Shown: piece after piece, positions 52,301 through 60,892 of the stretch
Position numbering within the stretch: the stretch's first letter is position 1
Layout of the letters: the number at the start of each line of letters is the position of its first letter
Assembly: GCF_022919835.1 (NCBI RefSeq)
Contig: NZ_CP095074.1
Span: forward strand, 4,823,026-4,887,025
DNA length: 64,000 bases
Direction: 5' to 3'
Origin: Halobacillus shinanisalinarum
GTDB lineage: Bacteria > Bacillota > Bacilli > Bacillales > Halobacillaceae
The notes under the pieces: generated by a model
The model's database searches: none
What the model was told of the DNA's origin: nothing
Seen by the model: only the letters and a program-made list of their open reading frames with translations
Position numbers and translations under genes: made by a program

Positions 52301-54748
52301 AACAAAACTACAGGTACTGAATCAACGAATCCTGACGACTATTCATGGTCCTTAATAAAAGGTCCTAAGGGTGACGCAGGTGCAACAGGACCAAAAGGGG
52401 AAACGGGTGCTACTGGACCACAAGGTAATAACTATGAAATACGCTATAGGCGTACACAAGTGCGACCTCCTGCTCCATCAGGTAATGAACCTAGTGACTG
52501 GTATCTAACTGTTGAAGAAGTTGCACAGGGTTATGGTAACGTATGGTTTTCTGAGTGTATAAGAAATTCTAGCGGTAATATACTGGGGTCTTGGTCTATG
52601 CCCGCACTACATCAGTATTACAGCAGCAATCTTTTAGAAAATCAACCTTGGTCAATAGGTACGGGCAGTGATGGCAACTATTCTCAAAATGGAAAAACTG
52701 AAGAAAATTATCGTGAAATTGATGCAACTCCGTTTGGTGGAAGGGATATTATCTGGAAAGCACGTTCACAGGACGCCGATGATAGCAGTGAAGGTGGATG
52801 GAATCATGATGATATTCCAATAGACCATACACAAAGATACAGGTTGTCTGTGTGGGCTATGCAGCTAGACAGGGTACCAAGAATTTATTTAGGGTGCGAC
52901 AGCGGAATATTAAATCTTGATGGCTCAACAAATACAAACCCTTATTTTTGGAGTGGAGACCTGCCAGAGCTAGGGAGATGGTATTTAATAGTAGGGTACA
53001 TGTATGGTTCAGGCGAAACCCTCGACACTAGGCATGAATTAGGTGGCGTGTACGATGGCAAGACAGGTGAGCAAATTGACACAGCACTTACATTTAGGGT
53101 ACCTGTAGATAGGCTTACACAAGAACACAGAACGTACCTCTACTATTCAGATGACATTATTAGTGAAGCTGCACAAGCACATTATTACGCTCCAAGGTTT
53201 GATTTAGCTGACGGAAATGAGCCTAGTATAGAAGACTTGTTAAAGCAAGGACGTAGGGGTGCTCAAGGTCCTCAAGGAAATACAGGGCCTCAAGGACCAC
53301 AGGGAATTAAAGGCCCACCTGGACCGAATGGCGAAACTTATTATACATGGATAAAATATGCCGACACTGTTTCGGGTAGTGGTATGTCAGATGATCCAAC
53401 AAATAAAGAGTATATAGGGATCTCCTATAATAATCTTGATCAAACCGAATCAAGTAATGCAGCTGACTATACTTGGGCATTAGTAAAAGGACCGAAAGGC
53501 GACACAGGTAGTCAGGGGCCCCAAGGTCCTACAGGCGATCAGGGTCCGACCGGTCCGCAAGGCCCGAAAGGTCCCCAGGGTGTGGAAGGTCCACCGGGAG
53601 CAGATGGACAACCTAGATACACTTGGATTCGGTATGCAAATGACCAATACGGTAACGGTATGTCTAACTTTCCTGATGGAAAACGATATATTGGACTTGC
53701 TCAGAACAAAACAACGGCTACTGAGTCAACTTCACCTAGTGCATACACATGGGCTAAAATGGAAGGTGACAGAGGGCCAACAGGTCCTACCGGTCCCACA
53801 GGTGATCAGGGTCCGCAAGGGCCTACTGGACCAGAAGGTGAGAGAGGACCAAACATTGTTGACACCAACACGTCATTTGGCGTTAATTGGCTAGTTGCAG
53901 ACTATATTAAGTCTCTTAACGGACTAAATGTAGGAAATGGACAGTTTGTTGTTGATAACTATGGAAATGTTAAGTTTGCGGGTGACTTACAGGGTGCAAG
54001 TGGTTACTTCAAAGGATCAGTAACTACTGACGACGGTGCAGGAGATAAAGTAGAAATAGCAAATGGTCAGTGGCAAACCGTGCTAAACAATAGGCGTTCT
54101 ATTAGAAGCATTGGTAGAACCCTAGAATTTTACGATAGCGGTATTAATGATCCTAATCCCGATTACGGAAAGATAGGAGACATTACGTCAGCATGGGATA
54201 TAGATGAACCTGGCAAACGTGGACTTTCTATTCAGGGTAATAAGGATTATATATCACTATCTCGTGAAATAAGCAGTACAGTAGCAAGAAGGCAGTTTTT
54301 ACTAGATTGGACAGACCCTAACAAACAAAAAGCATTTTTAGCCGGTGGAGGTAGCTGGACTGATAACGGTTATTTAGACTTGCGTTCAACTTGGACAGGT
54401 GGATCAGCAGGCGGTAAAGTTCCTAAATTACTAATATCAAACTATACGGAAAACTATGGAGATCCTAGTCAAACACAGTGGTCAGCAGGCATAATGTTTA
54501 CAGGACGTGATAACCAAGCACCAGGCGGCAGTGATAATCGCTTTGGGTTTGAACACTGGCAATACCGAGGCGATTCAAAGGGTTCTGCAAAACTGATGTG
54601 GTCCTCGGACAGTCATCCAGTAGATAGCTACTATAAAGGTGACGGAACTTATTTCGAAGTTAACACCACAACCGCAATTTTACCTATAAACACGTGGATA
54701 CAAGCCGGTGACGTAAGCCCGAGTTCATATAAAGCTATGGGGCATTAG
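49316..54748 (+). CDS. Tail fibre/tail-tip protein with Gp37-like domain and collagen-like repeats
   Basis: An 1810-residue protein. Residues 1-370 match the siphovirus ReqiPepy6 Gp37-like (tail-associated) domain. A coiled coil follows (about 375-440). Residues about 475-1500 alternate collagen-like Gly-X-Y segments with nine copies of a 50-residue beta module starting Y-T-W-I-K-Y-A or Y-L-H-I-A-Y-A and ending near S-L-I-K-G. A non-repeated domain (about 1035-1315) interrupts the series and may bind carbohydrate. Residues 1510-1810 form the tip. TTG 49316 has AAGGAGGTGA upstream. It ends at TAG 54746, while a homologous-looking tip continues in the -1 frame (54743-55053). Confidence 0.9.
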   Translation: MKTGIRVYDKYLTELDEVHDYISLQFPRNYYEIGNFEIHINRYAHGVESFQEGNIIILGKQTHKAGIILSREIALDENGKATENWIFKGTTLKGLMRRRETKPPEHTDQDRKSGDAETVMKHYVDRHFVNPDDRARKMPRLVIAHNRHRGDHISWESRYKKVSDELTTIGKLTGIGWKVDVDLVNKQFIFDVMDGRDLTEGNNEGNDPVFFSPEYGTVETQRFSSSRIDSANVGFVGGQGEGEDREIIIVGNITGWERVETFIDARDVDDETGEGDNGESLKERGQRKLNDMAPQFHFEAQLLTPTFTEASNPFALKTPFEYEKDFDLGDRVNVDNRDWGITMKAPITAFLEVHEVGGFRLEATYGESVPTLTDKIQKKFNEISGIEQQELPAKYTQIQVEKAKKYSDKQLTKEQEARIEQAKANLKEAKEYAEPKFHEGPTPPEDKAKKWIDTSDLDNIVWRTWDGSEWVAGPGGPQGVPGPPGEDGQSLYTWIKYADDAQGTGMAELPDGKEYLGIAYNKTIQIESSDPNDYTWSKIEGPKGDQGVPGPTGENGQPTYTWIKYADDAVGTGLSDNPVGKEYIGLAYNKSTQTESSTASDYTFSLIKGPKGDQGERGPQGLRGLQGEAGSQGIQGIPGEDGTSSYTHVAYATNSTGTTGFSVSDSTNKTYIGIYVDPNPTDSTDPAKYNWTLIKGADGSQGIPGPAGEDGKTPYLHIAYATNSAGTSGFSTTESTGKTYIGQYTDFTQADSTTPSDYQWSLIKGDKGDRGEQGPQGIRGLQGPQGDQGIRGQTGADGLTAYTHIAYANNSTGTSGFSVSDSTGKLYIGVYADHTPSDSTDPSKYNWTLIKGADGERGIPGQPGEDGRTPYLHIAYATNSDGSAGFSTTDAAGKTYIGQYTDFNATDSNNPSSYSWSLIKGPKGEIGDTGPQGPEGPQGPKGATGPDGPQGPQGIQGPAGVDGETYYTWIMYADDANGSGISNSPSGKEYIGIAKNKTTGTESTNPDDYSWSLIKGPKGDAGATGPKGETGATGPQGNNYEIRYRRTQVRPPAPSGNEPSDWYLTVEEVAQGYGNVWFSECIRNSSGNILGSWSMPALHQYYSSNLLENQPWSIGTGSDGNYSQNGKTEENYREIDATPFGGRDIIWKARSQDADDSSEGGWNHDDIPIDHTQRYRLSVWAMQLDRVPRIYLGCDSGILNLDGSTNTNPYFWSGDLPELGRWYLIVGYMYGSGETLDTRHELGGVYDGKTGEQIDTALTFRVPVDRLTQEHRTYLYYSDDIISEAAQAHYYAPRFDLADGNEPSIEDLLKQGRRGAQGPQGNTGPQGPQGIKGPPGPNGETYYTWIKYADTVSGSGMSDDPTNKEYIGISYNNLDQTESSNAADYTWALVKGPKGDTGSQGPQGPTGDQGPTGPQGPKGPQGVEGPPGADGQPRYTWIRYANDQYGNGMSNFPDGKRYIGLAQNKTTATESTSPSAYTWAKMEGDRGPTGPTGPTGDQGPQGPTGPEGERGPNIVDTNTSFGVNWLVADYIKSLNGLNVGNGQFVVDNYGNVKFAGDLQGASGYFKGSVTTDDGAGDKVEIANGQWQTVLNNRRSIRSIGRTLEFYDSGINDPNPDYGKIGDITSAWDIDEPGKRGLSIQGNKDYISLSREISSTVARRQFLLDWTDPNKQKAFLAGGGSWTDNGYLDLRSTWTGGSAGGKVPKLLISNYTENYGDPSQTQWSAGIMFTGRDNQAPGGSDNRFGFEHWQYRGDSKGSAKLMWSSDSHPVDSYYKGDGTYFEVNTTTAILPINTWIQAGDVSPSSYKAMGH

Positions 54749-55053
54749 TAAGTAACGATTACGGCGCATTAAACTATAATGGGGTTATGTATTTCGATGC
54801 TATGGACGTCTACGTCAGCGTAGGATCGGACGGATATGCCTACGGATCAATCGACTATAGTTTTAGCGGAGCCGAGAATATTTTTTCTGTACACGGGCAG
54901 GTGTCAGGCGCCTACTCTAGTTCAGCCGTGTGCGGCTTCGAGAACATAACTTCAACAGGGTTTACGTGCTATGTAACGGGTACAGGCCGAACGTCAGCCG
55001 TTGACGGACGTTCATTCCAAGTACGAATGATTATATTCTTTGAACCTGAATAA
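54743..55053 (+). pseudogene. Detached C-terminal tip of the fibre (-1 frame)
   Basis: From the G tract 54739-54742 the -1 frame reads [14 protein letters not shown] then MYFDAMDVYVSVGSDGYAYG and ends at TAA 55051-55053. There is no ribosome site. The ATG at 54787 lies inside this continuous frame, so it is the fibre's own C-terminus and not a separate gene. One missing G (GGGG for GGGGG), a programmed slip, or phase variation could explain the break. Confidence 0.7.
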
Positions 55054-55064
55054 GGAGGTAAAGC

Positions 55065-55607
55065 ATGGAACGTAGAGAGGTTACAAGTTTAACAAAATAT
55101 ATGGATGGTTTCGACGTGACTGTTACAGACGATCAGATTACGTTAGGTGAAGGCGTTCTTCACTATAAAGGCGAGGAATTCACATTCGAGGCGGCTTCGT
55201 TCATATTAAACCGCGAAGACCGATGCCAGTACGACTTGTATGTAGTCTCCGACAAAGAGAAAATGTTTTTCGATTATCACCTAGAAATGACGTATATTGG
55301 CGGGGGTTATATACCTGCCTACACCGGAGACTTACCGTTATTCCACAAGTTTATGAGTCTCGAAATAAATCCCGGTCAACAGGACGACGGGTACATTTGT
55401 CATATACGTAAAGGCGAAAAACAGGAGGTGAAGGCGGGGCCTCTCCGCCGCCGTCATATGCGGAAACTAACACCGAAAATTAAGAACCTCCCGGAGCAAG
55501 CGAACGACAACGCAGGGAAACCCGGGAATGGGCAACGAAAACCGACGATTGAGGAATTAGAAAAACGTATCGAGTATTTAGAAGAATTATTAGGAGTGGT
55601 GAAATGA
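55065..55607 (+). CDS. Phage minor structural protein with C-terminal coiled coil
   Basis: A 180-residue protein; beta-rich up to about 115, then a basic Pro/Gly/Asn linker and a short C-terminal coiled coil (TIEELEKRIEYLEELLGVV). It lies behind the fibre and likely binds or assists it. AAGGAGGTAAAG precedes ATG 55065. It overlaps the next small gene by 4 bp. Confidence 0.75.
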   Translation: MERREVTSLTKYMDGFDVTVTDDQITLGEGVLHYKGEEFTFEAASFILNREDRCQYDLYVVSDKEKMFFDYHLEMTYIGGGYIPAYTGDLPLFHKFMSLEINPGQQDDGYICHIRKGEKQEVKAGPLRRRHMRKLTPKIKNLPEQANDNAGKPGNGQRKPTIEELEKRIEYLEELLGVVK

Positions 55608-55777
55608 AAAAAGAAATTCAATATCAGTATCCCGAAGCAATGACGCACCTAGCCATGAGGATAGGCACCTTAGAAGGGGATTTAGCTGTAGAGCGTTCAC
55701 ATAAAAATGAGATTATAAAATATGCGGAAGAGTTAGAACAAGAGATTGAGGAATTGAAGATAGTCAGTAAACAATAA
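55604..55777 (+). CDS. Small coiled-coil phage protein
   Basis: A 57-residue helical protein ending in a coiled coil (EIIKYAEELEQEIEELKIV). ATG 55604 overlaps the previous stop (ATGA) and has GGAGTGGTG upstream. Unknown function; position resembles small XkdX/XhlA-type genes before the holin. Confidence 0.7.
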   Translation: MKKEIQYQYPEAMTHLAMRIGTLEGDLAVERSHKNEIIKYAEELEQEIEELKIVSKQ

Positions 55778-55836
55778 AGCGCCAAATAGGCGTTATTTTT
55801 ATGGATAAAAACAGGGGCTACCTTAGATAGCCCCTT
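55777..55836 (+). terminator. Two successive hairpins before the lysis genes
   Basis: AAGCGCC / GGCGTT with ATTTTT tail (55777-55800), then GGGGCTA / TAGCCCC (55814-55834). The first is a likely terminator of the tail operon. Confidence 0.7.
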
Positions 55837-55855
55837 CCCACCTCGGGAGTTAAGG

Positions 55856-55933
55856 GTGGTTATAGATATAAATTCGATTAAGGACTTTTTAAAAGGGGGT
55901 AATCCGAATGTCGAAGGAGGAGAGGGGACGTGA
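55856..55933 (+). CDS. Possible 25-residue peptide before the holin
   Basis: GTG 55856 with GGGAG upstream reads V-I-D-I-N-S-I-K-D-F-L-K-G-G-N-P-N and stops at TGA 55931-55933, overlapping the holin GTG (GTGA). The overlap suggests coupling; function unknown. Confidence 0.4.
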   Translation: MVIDINSIKDFLKGGNPNVEGGEGT

Positions 55934-56483
55934 GCAGATTGGAAGTAACGGCGTCGAAAGGAGTGCTAGCGGTATTTAGCAGCTTTATTATTTACATCGC
56001 TGGTGTTATAAACGAAGCCGTGGTCGTGCTTGTATTCTTCATGATTTTAGATGTCATCACAGGCTTAATGCGAGCCTACACCACCAAGTCAATGAATAGC
56101 ACGCTAGGAATAGCGGGGCCATTAAAAAGTTCGCCATATTTGTAATGGTTGCCATGGGGGCAGGAATTGAATATCTCATCTTGTCTACAGGACAAGAAAC
56201 GCATGGACTAGTGATCTTAGCCGTCACTAGTTTTTTTGTGGTCAATGAAGGGCTTAGTATCCTCGAAAATTGTGCTCAAATCGGCTTGCCGATCCCGCCA
56301 GTATTATTTAATGCTCTTGAGAAATTGAATAAGGAGCCTATGGGTAAAGAGCAATCGTTAGAACGCGATCAGCAACTTAAAAACTTGGATAAGCAAGAGC
56401 TTTTAAAAGAGTTAGAGCTTGAGCAAGAACAAACAAAAAAAGACGGAGATACGAAGGGAGGTGAGGAGAAATGGAACAAGTGA
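55930..56483 (+). pseudogene. Phage holin (toxin secretion/lysis holin family), frameshifted
   Basis: GTG 55930 follows AAGGAGGAGAGGGG. The first frame gives two hydrophobic stretches (VLAVFSSFIIYIAGV, VVVLVFFMILDVITGL) and stops at 56145. The -1 frame continues I-K-K-F-A-I-F-V-M-V-A-M-G, a further two spans and a charged tail to 56483. The change is at the GGGG of 56115-56118 (five G expected). The corrected holin has about 185 residues with an unusually long K/E/Q-rich C-terminus. It may be a sequencing error. Confidence 0.8.
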
Positions 56484-56737
56484 TGATTTTCGCAACGGTG
56501 CTCATTCCAGTGGTTTCAGGACTGATGGAATTATTTAAAAAAGCTGTGAACATGCCTAAGAACATCGTACCTGTAGTTAGTTTGGTTATCGGCTTAGCTA
56601 TTGGAGCAGCTGCTTATCCATTTACAGAAATGGAACTTGTATTGCGTCTATGGGCAGGTGGGTTTGCTGGATTAGCAGGAACAGGACTATTTGAATTGGT
56701 TAAAAAACGCGCAGGATATACGAAAGGGGATAAATAA
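56471..56737 (+). CDS. Holin, A118 type
   Basis: An 88-residue protein with two to three membrane segments (FATVLIPVVSGLMEL, VPVVSLVIGLAIGAAAY, WAGGFAGLAGTGLFEL) and a basic C-terminus, as in the Listeria A118 holin. GGGAGGTGAGG precedes ATG 56471. It overlaps the first holin gene by 13 bp and precedes the amidase by 2 bp. Holins time lysis by opening the membrane. Confidence 0.88.
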   Translation: MEQVMIFATVLIPVVSGLMELFKKAVNMPKNIVPVVSLVIGLAIGAAAYPFTEMELVLRLWAGGFAGLAGTGLFELVKKRAGYTKGDK

Positions 56738-56739
56738 TA

Positions 56740-57720
56740 ATGGCTTACTTAATTGCTTTAGATGACGGACATGGAGAAAACACACCGGGAAAACGCACGC
56801 CTTATATTTCTAGTTTGGGGCGAGCAATTCATGAAAATGAATTTAATAAACCGATGATTAATTTTCTTAATGAAGAGTTAAAACGGTGTGGATTTGATAC
56901 ACTTCTAGTCGCACCAGGTGACACTGATCATTCCTTAACATCAAGAACTAATCGTGCAAATAAGGCCGGGGCCGATGCTTATATCTCTGGTCATTTTAAT
57001 GCGTTTGATGGTAGCTTTGAAGGGTCTAACCCTAGCGGAATTTCGTTATTTGTTTACCCTGGTCACTTGAACAGAGATGCGGGAGAACTTGCTGGATGTA
57101 TTGCTAAATATCTAAGGCAAGGGACGCATCAAAACTATCGTGGTATTAAAGAAGCTAATTTCCACGTACTACGTGAAACCCACATGATTGCTGTACTAAC
57201 TGAAAATGGTTTTATGGATCATCCAGATGAAGCCTTTCTTATGTTGGATAGAGACTTCCAAAGGGAAGTTGCCATTGAGCACGCTAAAGGGATTTGTGAT
57301 TATTTCAATGTTCGTTATGTAGCAGACGATCCGGCGCCAACGTATAGCATGGATGCAGATGAACGACTAGGCGAAGTGGTCATTGGAGATAAACCAATGA
57401 ACTACCGTGAACGTCCTAGTCTTGATGCACCTGTAATCCGAGAGTTACCAGCAGGACACGGTAAAAACGGGGAACCTTATACTGTTCACCTGTATGAAGT
57501 TAAAGGCCATTGGCTACGGCTAGGTCAAGGTTGGATTAGTAACGCGGAAGGTGCATACGCCACCGTTAAGATGTACGATAAAAATCCTAACGGCTCCGTT
57601 TACCGAGTAATTATTAACGGTAAGCAGGTTGGTGCCTATGCTGATGATGACAACATTGCTGATCAAGTGCGAAAAGCCGTTGAGTCTGGCAAGGATAATG
57701 TGAAGATCGAACGAGTGTAA
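56740..57720 (+). CDS. Endolysin, N-acetylmuramoyl-L-alanine amidase (Amidase_3)
   Basis: A 326-residue lysin without signal peptide. Zinc ligands H11 (DDGHGE), E34 (HENEF) and H85 (SGHFNA) and catalytic E155 (LTENGFMD) are in place. After about residue 200 come an SH3-like segment and a C-terminal SPOR-like segment (VYRVIINGKQVGAYADD) for cell-wall binding. It cuts the stem peptide from the glycan once the holins open the membrane. Confidence 0.95.
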   Translation: MAYLIALDDGHGENTPGKRTPYISSLGRAIHENEFNKPMINFLNEELKRCGFDTLLVAPGDTDHSLTSRTNRANKAGADAYISGHFNAFDGSFEGSNPSGISLFVYPGHLNRDAGELAGCIAKYLRQGTHQNYRGIKEANFHVLRETHMIAVLTENGFMDHPDEAFLMLDRDFQREVAIEHAKGICDYFNVRYVADDPAPTYSMDADERLGEVVIGDKPMNYRERPSLDAPVIRELPAGHGKNGEPYTVHLYEVKGHWLRLGQGWISNAEGAYATVKMYDKNPNGSVYRVIINGKQVGAYADDDNIADQVRKAVESGKDNVKIERV

Positions 57721-57723
57721 AAT

Positions 57724-57750
57724 AATAAGCCCTCCATGCGAGGGCTTATT
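57724..57750. terminator. Bidirectional terminator after the lysin gene
   Basis: Perfect stem AATAAGCCCT / AGGGCTTATT with a seven-base loop. It serves the lysis operon and the opposing small gene. Confidence 0.8.
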
Positions 57751-57776
57751 ACATAACTTTTAAATAAGTAAAGAGT

Positions 57777-57896
57777 TTAATTATTTTCTTTTTTGATGGT
57801 ATGAATAATCCATTTTGTTTGGAAAAAAGCCGCAATCATCCCCAATACTGCAAAAATAATGGTTACGATCATACTGGTTCTAATGTCTATATGCAC
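57777..57896 (-). CDS. 39-residue membrane peptide on the opposite strand
   Basis: GTG 57896 (minus strand) with AAAGGGGAG about 12 bp upstream. It has one hydrophobic span (SMIVTIIFAVLGMIAAFF) and a basic C-terminus (KKENN). It faces the lysis operon. Size, topology and position resemble type I toxin peptides of Bacillus prophages (TxpA/BsrG), but no antisense RNA is proven. Confidence 0.6.
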   Translation of the reverse strand: MHIDIRTSMIVTIIFAVLGMIAAFFQTKWIIHTIKKENN

Positions 57897-58115
57897 TAGT
57901 AATCATTCTCCCCTTTCTTTGGCGAACACATTTATATTTAGTCTTATCTTTTCCGATAATTTAATACAATAAAGCAGGGGCTTCATACATATTTGTAGTA
58001 TTTTATAATTAGTTGTTGCTTTATTATGGAAAAAGATTATAATAAAAGAACCATCATACATTTTCTCTACTTTGCAATGGTTGTTCGCAGAAGCCGGTGG
58101 TCTTCGAAGTCCAAA

Positions 58116-58145
58116 ACCCTGCCGTGGAAAAGGTGGGGTCTTTTT
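58116..58145 (+). terminator. Terminator in the gap before yolD-like gene
   Basis: ACCC-TG-CC / GG-TG-GGGT stem followed by TTTTT, without a recognised gene upstream on this strand. Confidence 0.65.
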
Positions 58146-58164
58146 ATTTGTAAAAAACTTCATG

Positions 58165-58207
58165 TATACATAGAGCCCGACGCTAGATACAATAGGAACA
58201 AACGTTC
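58165..58207 (+). promoter_or_regulatory. SOS promoter with LexA box
   Basis: GAACAAACGTTC (58196-58207) matches the Gram-positive LexA box GAAC-N4-GTTC. A -10 TACAAT (58188-58193) and -35 TATACA (58165-58170) lie 17 bp apart just upstream, so bound LexA would block transcription start. Confidence 0.8.
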
Positions 58208-58226
58208 TTATTAAGGAGTGTAGAGA

Positions 58227-58568
58227 ATGAGTGATCACGTAAATGATCGGGGAACCGCAAAGTGGACTTCATTAATGATTCCGGAACACGTTGAAATGCT
58301 ACAGAAAATGCGGAAAGAAGAAAAGCGTGTAGAAAAAGGCATACTGGATGAGCAACAGATCGAGGAAAACAGTTTTGCGTTGCAACGTGCTATGAATGAT
58401 AACTTACTTGTTGAACTAAAACATCACAATGGTTTCGATTACAGTTATACCCCGGTTAAAGTTAAGGGAATAAATCCAAGTACAAAAAAGATTAGTTGCA
58501 TTGATCAAGTAAATAAAGAAGACATCACCATTAGTTTTGATAATGTCTTTGAGATAACCTTTTTATAA
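58227..58568 (+). CDS. YolD-like protein
   Basis: A 113-residue YolD-family protein (N-D-R-G-T-A-K-W-T-S-L-M-I-P-E-H-V-E-M-L is the family signature). In Bacillus, yolD is an SOS gene paired with a Y-family polymerase (uvrX/yqjW). Here the polymerase gene is absent. AAGGAGTG precedes ATG 58227; a LexA box lies 20 bp before the start. A terminator follows, so it is a single-gene SOS unit of the phage. Confidence 0.9.
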   Translation: MSDHVNDRGTAKWTSLMIPEHVEMLQKMRKEEKRVEKGILDEQQIEENSFALQRAMNDNLLVELKHHNGFDYSYTPVKVKGINPSTKKISCIDQVNKEDITISFDNVFEITFL

Positions 58569-58593
58569 AGCCCTCCACGTGAGGGCTTTTTTT
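58568..58593 (+). terminator. Terminator after the yolD-like gene
   Basis: AAGCCCTC / GAGGGCTT stem, five-base loop, TTTTTTT tail. Confidence 0.9.
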
Positions 58594-58631
58594 ATGTTTA
58601 GCTACCGACCGGATTTCCTGGATCGCTCATT

Positions 58632-58847
58632 TTATCCCTCTTTTCGTTCATCAACTATCTCATATAAGTCATTAACATCACAATTAAGTATATTCGCGAG
58701 CCTGACAGCATCTTCTAAGAAAATCCTCCTTTTTCCACTAATCCAACCGGATATCGTAGTTGGGTTTACATCTAATTTTTTAGCAATATGCTTTTTCCTC
58801 AAACCAGATTCCTCGATCATTTCATTTAATTTAACTTTTATTCTCAT
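58632..58847 (-). CDS. Small XRE regulator
   Basis: A 71-residue helix-turn-helix protein (HIAKKLDVNPTTISGWISGKR, residues about 20-40) almost without other domains. Divergent from the FtsK-like gene. Two identical-pattern palindromes GGAAYATTCC between them are likely its operators. The ribosome site is weak. Confidence 0.85.
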   Translation of the reverse strand: MRIKVKLNEMIEESGLRKKHIAKKLDVNPTTISGWISGKRRIFLEDAVRLANILNCDVNDLYEIVDERKEG

Positions 58848-58972
58848 AAGAAGATATTCTCCACACCATTCCTAATACCCTTCTCGATGCATCCAAATTT
58901 TTATTTGCATCTATACATAGGACGAGCAGATATGGAATATGCTTTATTAAATACAAACCTAGAAAGGGTGTG

Positions 58973-59025
58973 GGAATATTCCTAACTCCTTGATACCAAC
59001 GTTTATTAGTTGTCTGGAACATTCC
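58973..59025. promoter_or_regulatory. Candidate operators of the small XRE regulator
   Basis: GGAATATTCC (58973-58982) and GGAACATTCC (59016-59025), 43 bp centre to centre, about four helical turns, upstream of the FtsK-like gene. A looser GGAAC-N6-TTCC follows at 59034-59048. Confidence 0.55.
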
Positions 59026-59073
59026 ATTTAAGCGGAACTATTTATTCCATAAATATCTTTAGGAGGTGGTGTG

Positions 59074-60354
59074 ATGATCGTAGAGATCGGATCCACAATG
59101 ATCATGGCTGGAGTGGCTGGATATTCTTATTTGAAAACGAAAGGTCCAGCAACAAATGATGGAGAAAAAATTCAACGTATCTTCGCTAACTCAGGATGGA
59201 CGGTGCAGGAAGATGGAAAAATGAAAACGGTGAGGATGCGGAGAAAAAGGAAAATTGAGGGAGGGACGGAATATGTGTTGCAGCTCCCATTAGGGATGTC
59301 CTCTAAAGAAATTATCGATAAACAGAACGTGTTAGAGGATGGACTGAATAGGCGGTCTAAATATATAGAATTTGATCCACGGGACCTTTTACAAGTGAAG
59401 TGGGATAAAACGGCTTTAAAGCAGATACGAAAGATTGTCACAGATAAAAAGATTGCAAGAAAAGAGATTGAAATTGATTTTGACGGAATGTTACGTATCA
59501 GAGTCTACAACCAACCATTAGCAAAACAAATTGATTGGAAGGGTGATCTTCTGAGAAATGGTTGGAAGGTGCCTATTGGATTCAACCGAAAAGAGATGAT
59601 TTATCATGATTTCGATAAGTTGTATTCCCTTATTGTTGCCGGTACTCCTGGATATGGTAAATCTCAGTATTTAAACATGCTGATCACGACCTTAATCATA
59701 ATGCAGCCTCAGAATGTAAGTTTCTCACTGATCGACCTGAAGGAAGGAGCGGAATTTAACAAATTCAAGGATTTGAAACAAGTAAAGAGATATGCAACCG
59801 AACCTGAAGAGGCGAAAAATGTATTGGAAGCGGTCCAGGAAGATATGAAAAAGGTTTATCAAGACTTCATAAGTAAGGGATACAGTAACGTCAAAGAAGC
59901 TGGAATAAAAAAACGCCACTTTATAATTATTGATGAGGGGGCGGATATTGCAGGGGATCAAAGTTGCATTGATCTGTTAACCGAAATTGGAAGAAAAGGT
60001 CGAGCCGCCGGTTTTTACCCGGTTTATGCGACCCAATATCCGACCAGTCGATCTGTTCCCATCGATATGAAAAGAAATATTCCTACACGTTTAACCTTTG
60101 TGTTAGATAGCGGAACGGCATCAAGTAATGTTTTGGATCAAGCGGGTGCTGAGGATTTACCAATGATTCCTGGAAGGGCTATATATAAAAACGTCCGTTG
60201 TCAGACTGTACAAACGCCATATATGAGTGACGAACAGATCAAAGTATGTGTTAAACCTCACATCACCATTAAAGGGAAGGATGATCAGCGTGAACAACAC
60301 CTTGATAAAACAGAATCGAGTAGAAAACGTCCTCTTGAGTTTGAAAAGGTTTGA
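59074..60354 (+). CDS. FtsK/SpoIIIE-like DNA translocase
   Basis: A 426-residue protein with one N-terminal membrane segment (about 5-22) and an FtsK-type motor: Walker A GTPGYGKS at 190-197, Walker B FIIIDEGADIAG near 283, and RKGRAAGFYPVYATQYP after it. ATG 59074 is chosen because AGGAGG ends 7 bp upstream; GTG 59071 is adjacent. Similar genes occur in conjugative elements and some Bacillus phages. It is first in an operon with a replication-relaxation protein and a membrane protein, suggesting plasmid-like DNA handling or transfer. Confidence 0.9.
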   Translation: MIVEIGSTMIMAGVAGYSYLKTKGPATNDGEKIQRIFANSGWTVQEDGKMKTVRMRRKRKIEGGTEYVLQLPLGMSSKEIIDKQNVLEDGLNRRSKYIEFDPRDLLQVKWDKTALKQIRKIVTDKKIARKEIEIDFDGMLRIRVYNQPLAKQIDWKGDLLRNGWKVPIGFNRKEMIYHDFDKLYSLIVAGTPGYGKSQYLNMLITTLIIMQPQNVSFSLIDLKEGAEFNKFKDLKQVKRYATEPEEAKNVLEAVQEDMKKVYQDFISKGYSNVKEAGIKKRHFIIIDEGADIAGDQSCIDLLTEIGRKGRAAGFYPVYATQYPTSRSVPIDMKRNIPTRLTFVLDSGTASSNVLDQAGAEDLPMIPGRAIYKNVRCQTVQTPYMSDEQIKVCVKPHITIKGKDDQREQHLDKTESSRKRPLEFEKV

Positions 60355-60877
60355 TTATTTGACACGCTCCCAGCTGCAAACCATTCATGATTTAAAAGGG
60401 GTCCGTAACACCAATCGTTTTTTACAATCAATGGGTGACTATTTATCATGCTATCGACACGGTCTTGAAAACGTCTACTATCTAAACAAAGCTGGCCGTG
60501 ATCAAATAGGTAGTGATGTCATACGAAAGAAAACACTACAAGTGCAGCATTTCCTATTACGTAATCAATTATGGATCTATTTGAAGCGGCCAAAGACATG
60601 GGAAAATGAAGTCAAAATTAAAGCGGCTGCTGATCTGTCTATCATTTGTGATGCTAAGTTTGAACGTAAAGGGATGCCAATATTTGTTGAAGCGGACGTA
60701 AGCCAGCCGATGGCCGTTAATAAAAAGAAAATCGATAAGTATAGAAAGATTCAAGAGGTGACAGGGGTAGACTTTTATCTATTGTGGGTCACAGAGATTG
60801 AAGGCAGAAAACCACGCCTGGAAGCTCTCATGAACGGAATGAAGGGGCATGTGTACACCTTAAACGAAATTAAATAA
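60290..60877 (+). CDS. Replication-relaxation family protein
   Basis: A 195-residue protein of the family found beside FtsK-like genes in mobile elements: winged-helix N-terminus (RFDYLTRSQLQTIHDLKG) and C-terminal restriction-nuclease-like fold (PIFVEADVSQP, ... YLLWVTE). The start is GTG 60290 with GGGAAGG nine bases upstream; the longer frame from 60227 has no site. It overlaps the FtsK gene by 65 bp. Members are thought to act in plasmid replication or DNA relaxation. Confidence 0.8.
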   Translation: MNNTLIKQNRVENVLLSLKRFDYLTRSQLQTIHDLKGVRNTNRFLQSMGDYLSCYRHGLENVYYLNKAGRDQIGSDVIRKKTLQVQHFLLRNQLWIYLKRPKTWENEVKIKAAADLSIICDAKFERKGMPIFVEADVSQPMAVNKKKIDKYRKIQEVTGVDFYLLWVTEIEGRKPRLEALMNGMKGHVYTLNEIK

Positions 60878-60892
60878 AGGGAGATGGTCAAC

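Larger units (their letters stand above)
57897..58226. other. 330-bp gap with a possible small RNA and terminator
   Basis: No convincing gene. A TATAAT-like element occurs on both strands near 58033-58040. A GC-richer stretch 58070-58115 with several short hairpins leads into a terminator (ACCCTGCC / GGTGGGGT, 58116-58145 with TTTTT), so a plus-strand RNA of about 80-110 nt may be made here. The YolD promoter with LexA box follows. Confidence 0.45.

Noticed and set aside
50730-53860. Repeats in the fibre gene as a repeat element or CRISPR
   Set aside because: They keep one reading frame and encode Gly-X-Y collagen-like segments and beta modules, so they are protein repeats.
54787-55053. Independent 88-residue gene behind the fibre
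   Set aside because: No ribosome site, and the open frame extends upstream to the fibre's G tract, so it is the detached fibre tip.
57903-58238. 111-codon minus-strand frame in the gap before the yolD-like gene
   Set aside because: No ribosome site, odd composition, and it runs through the terminator and the LexA-boxed promoter on the other strand.
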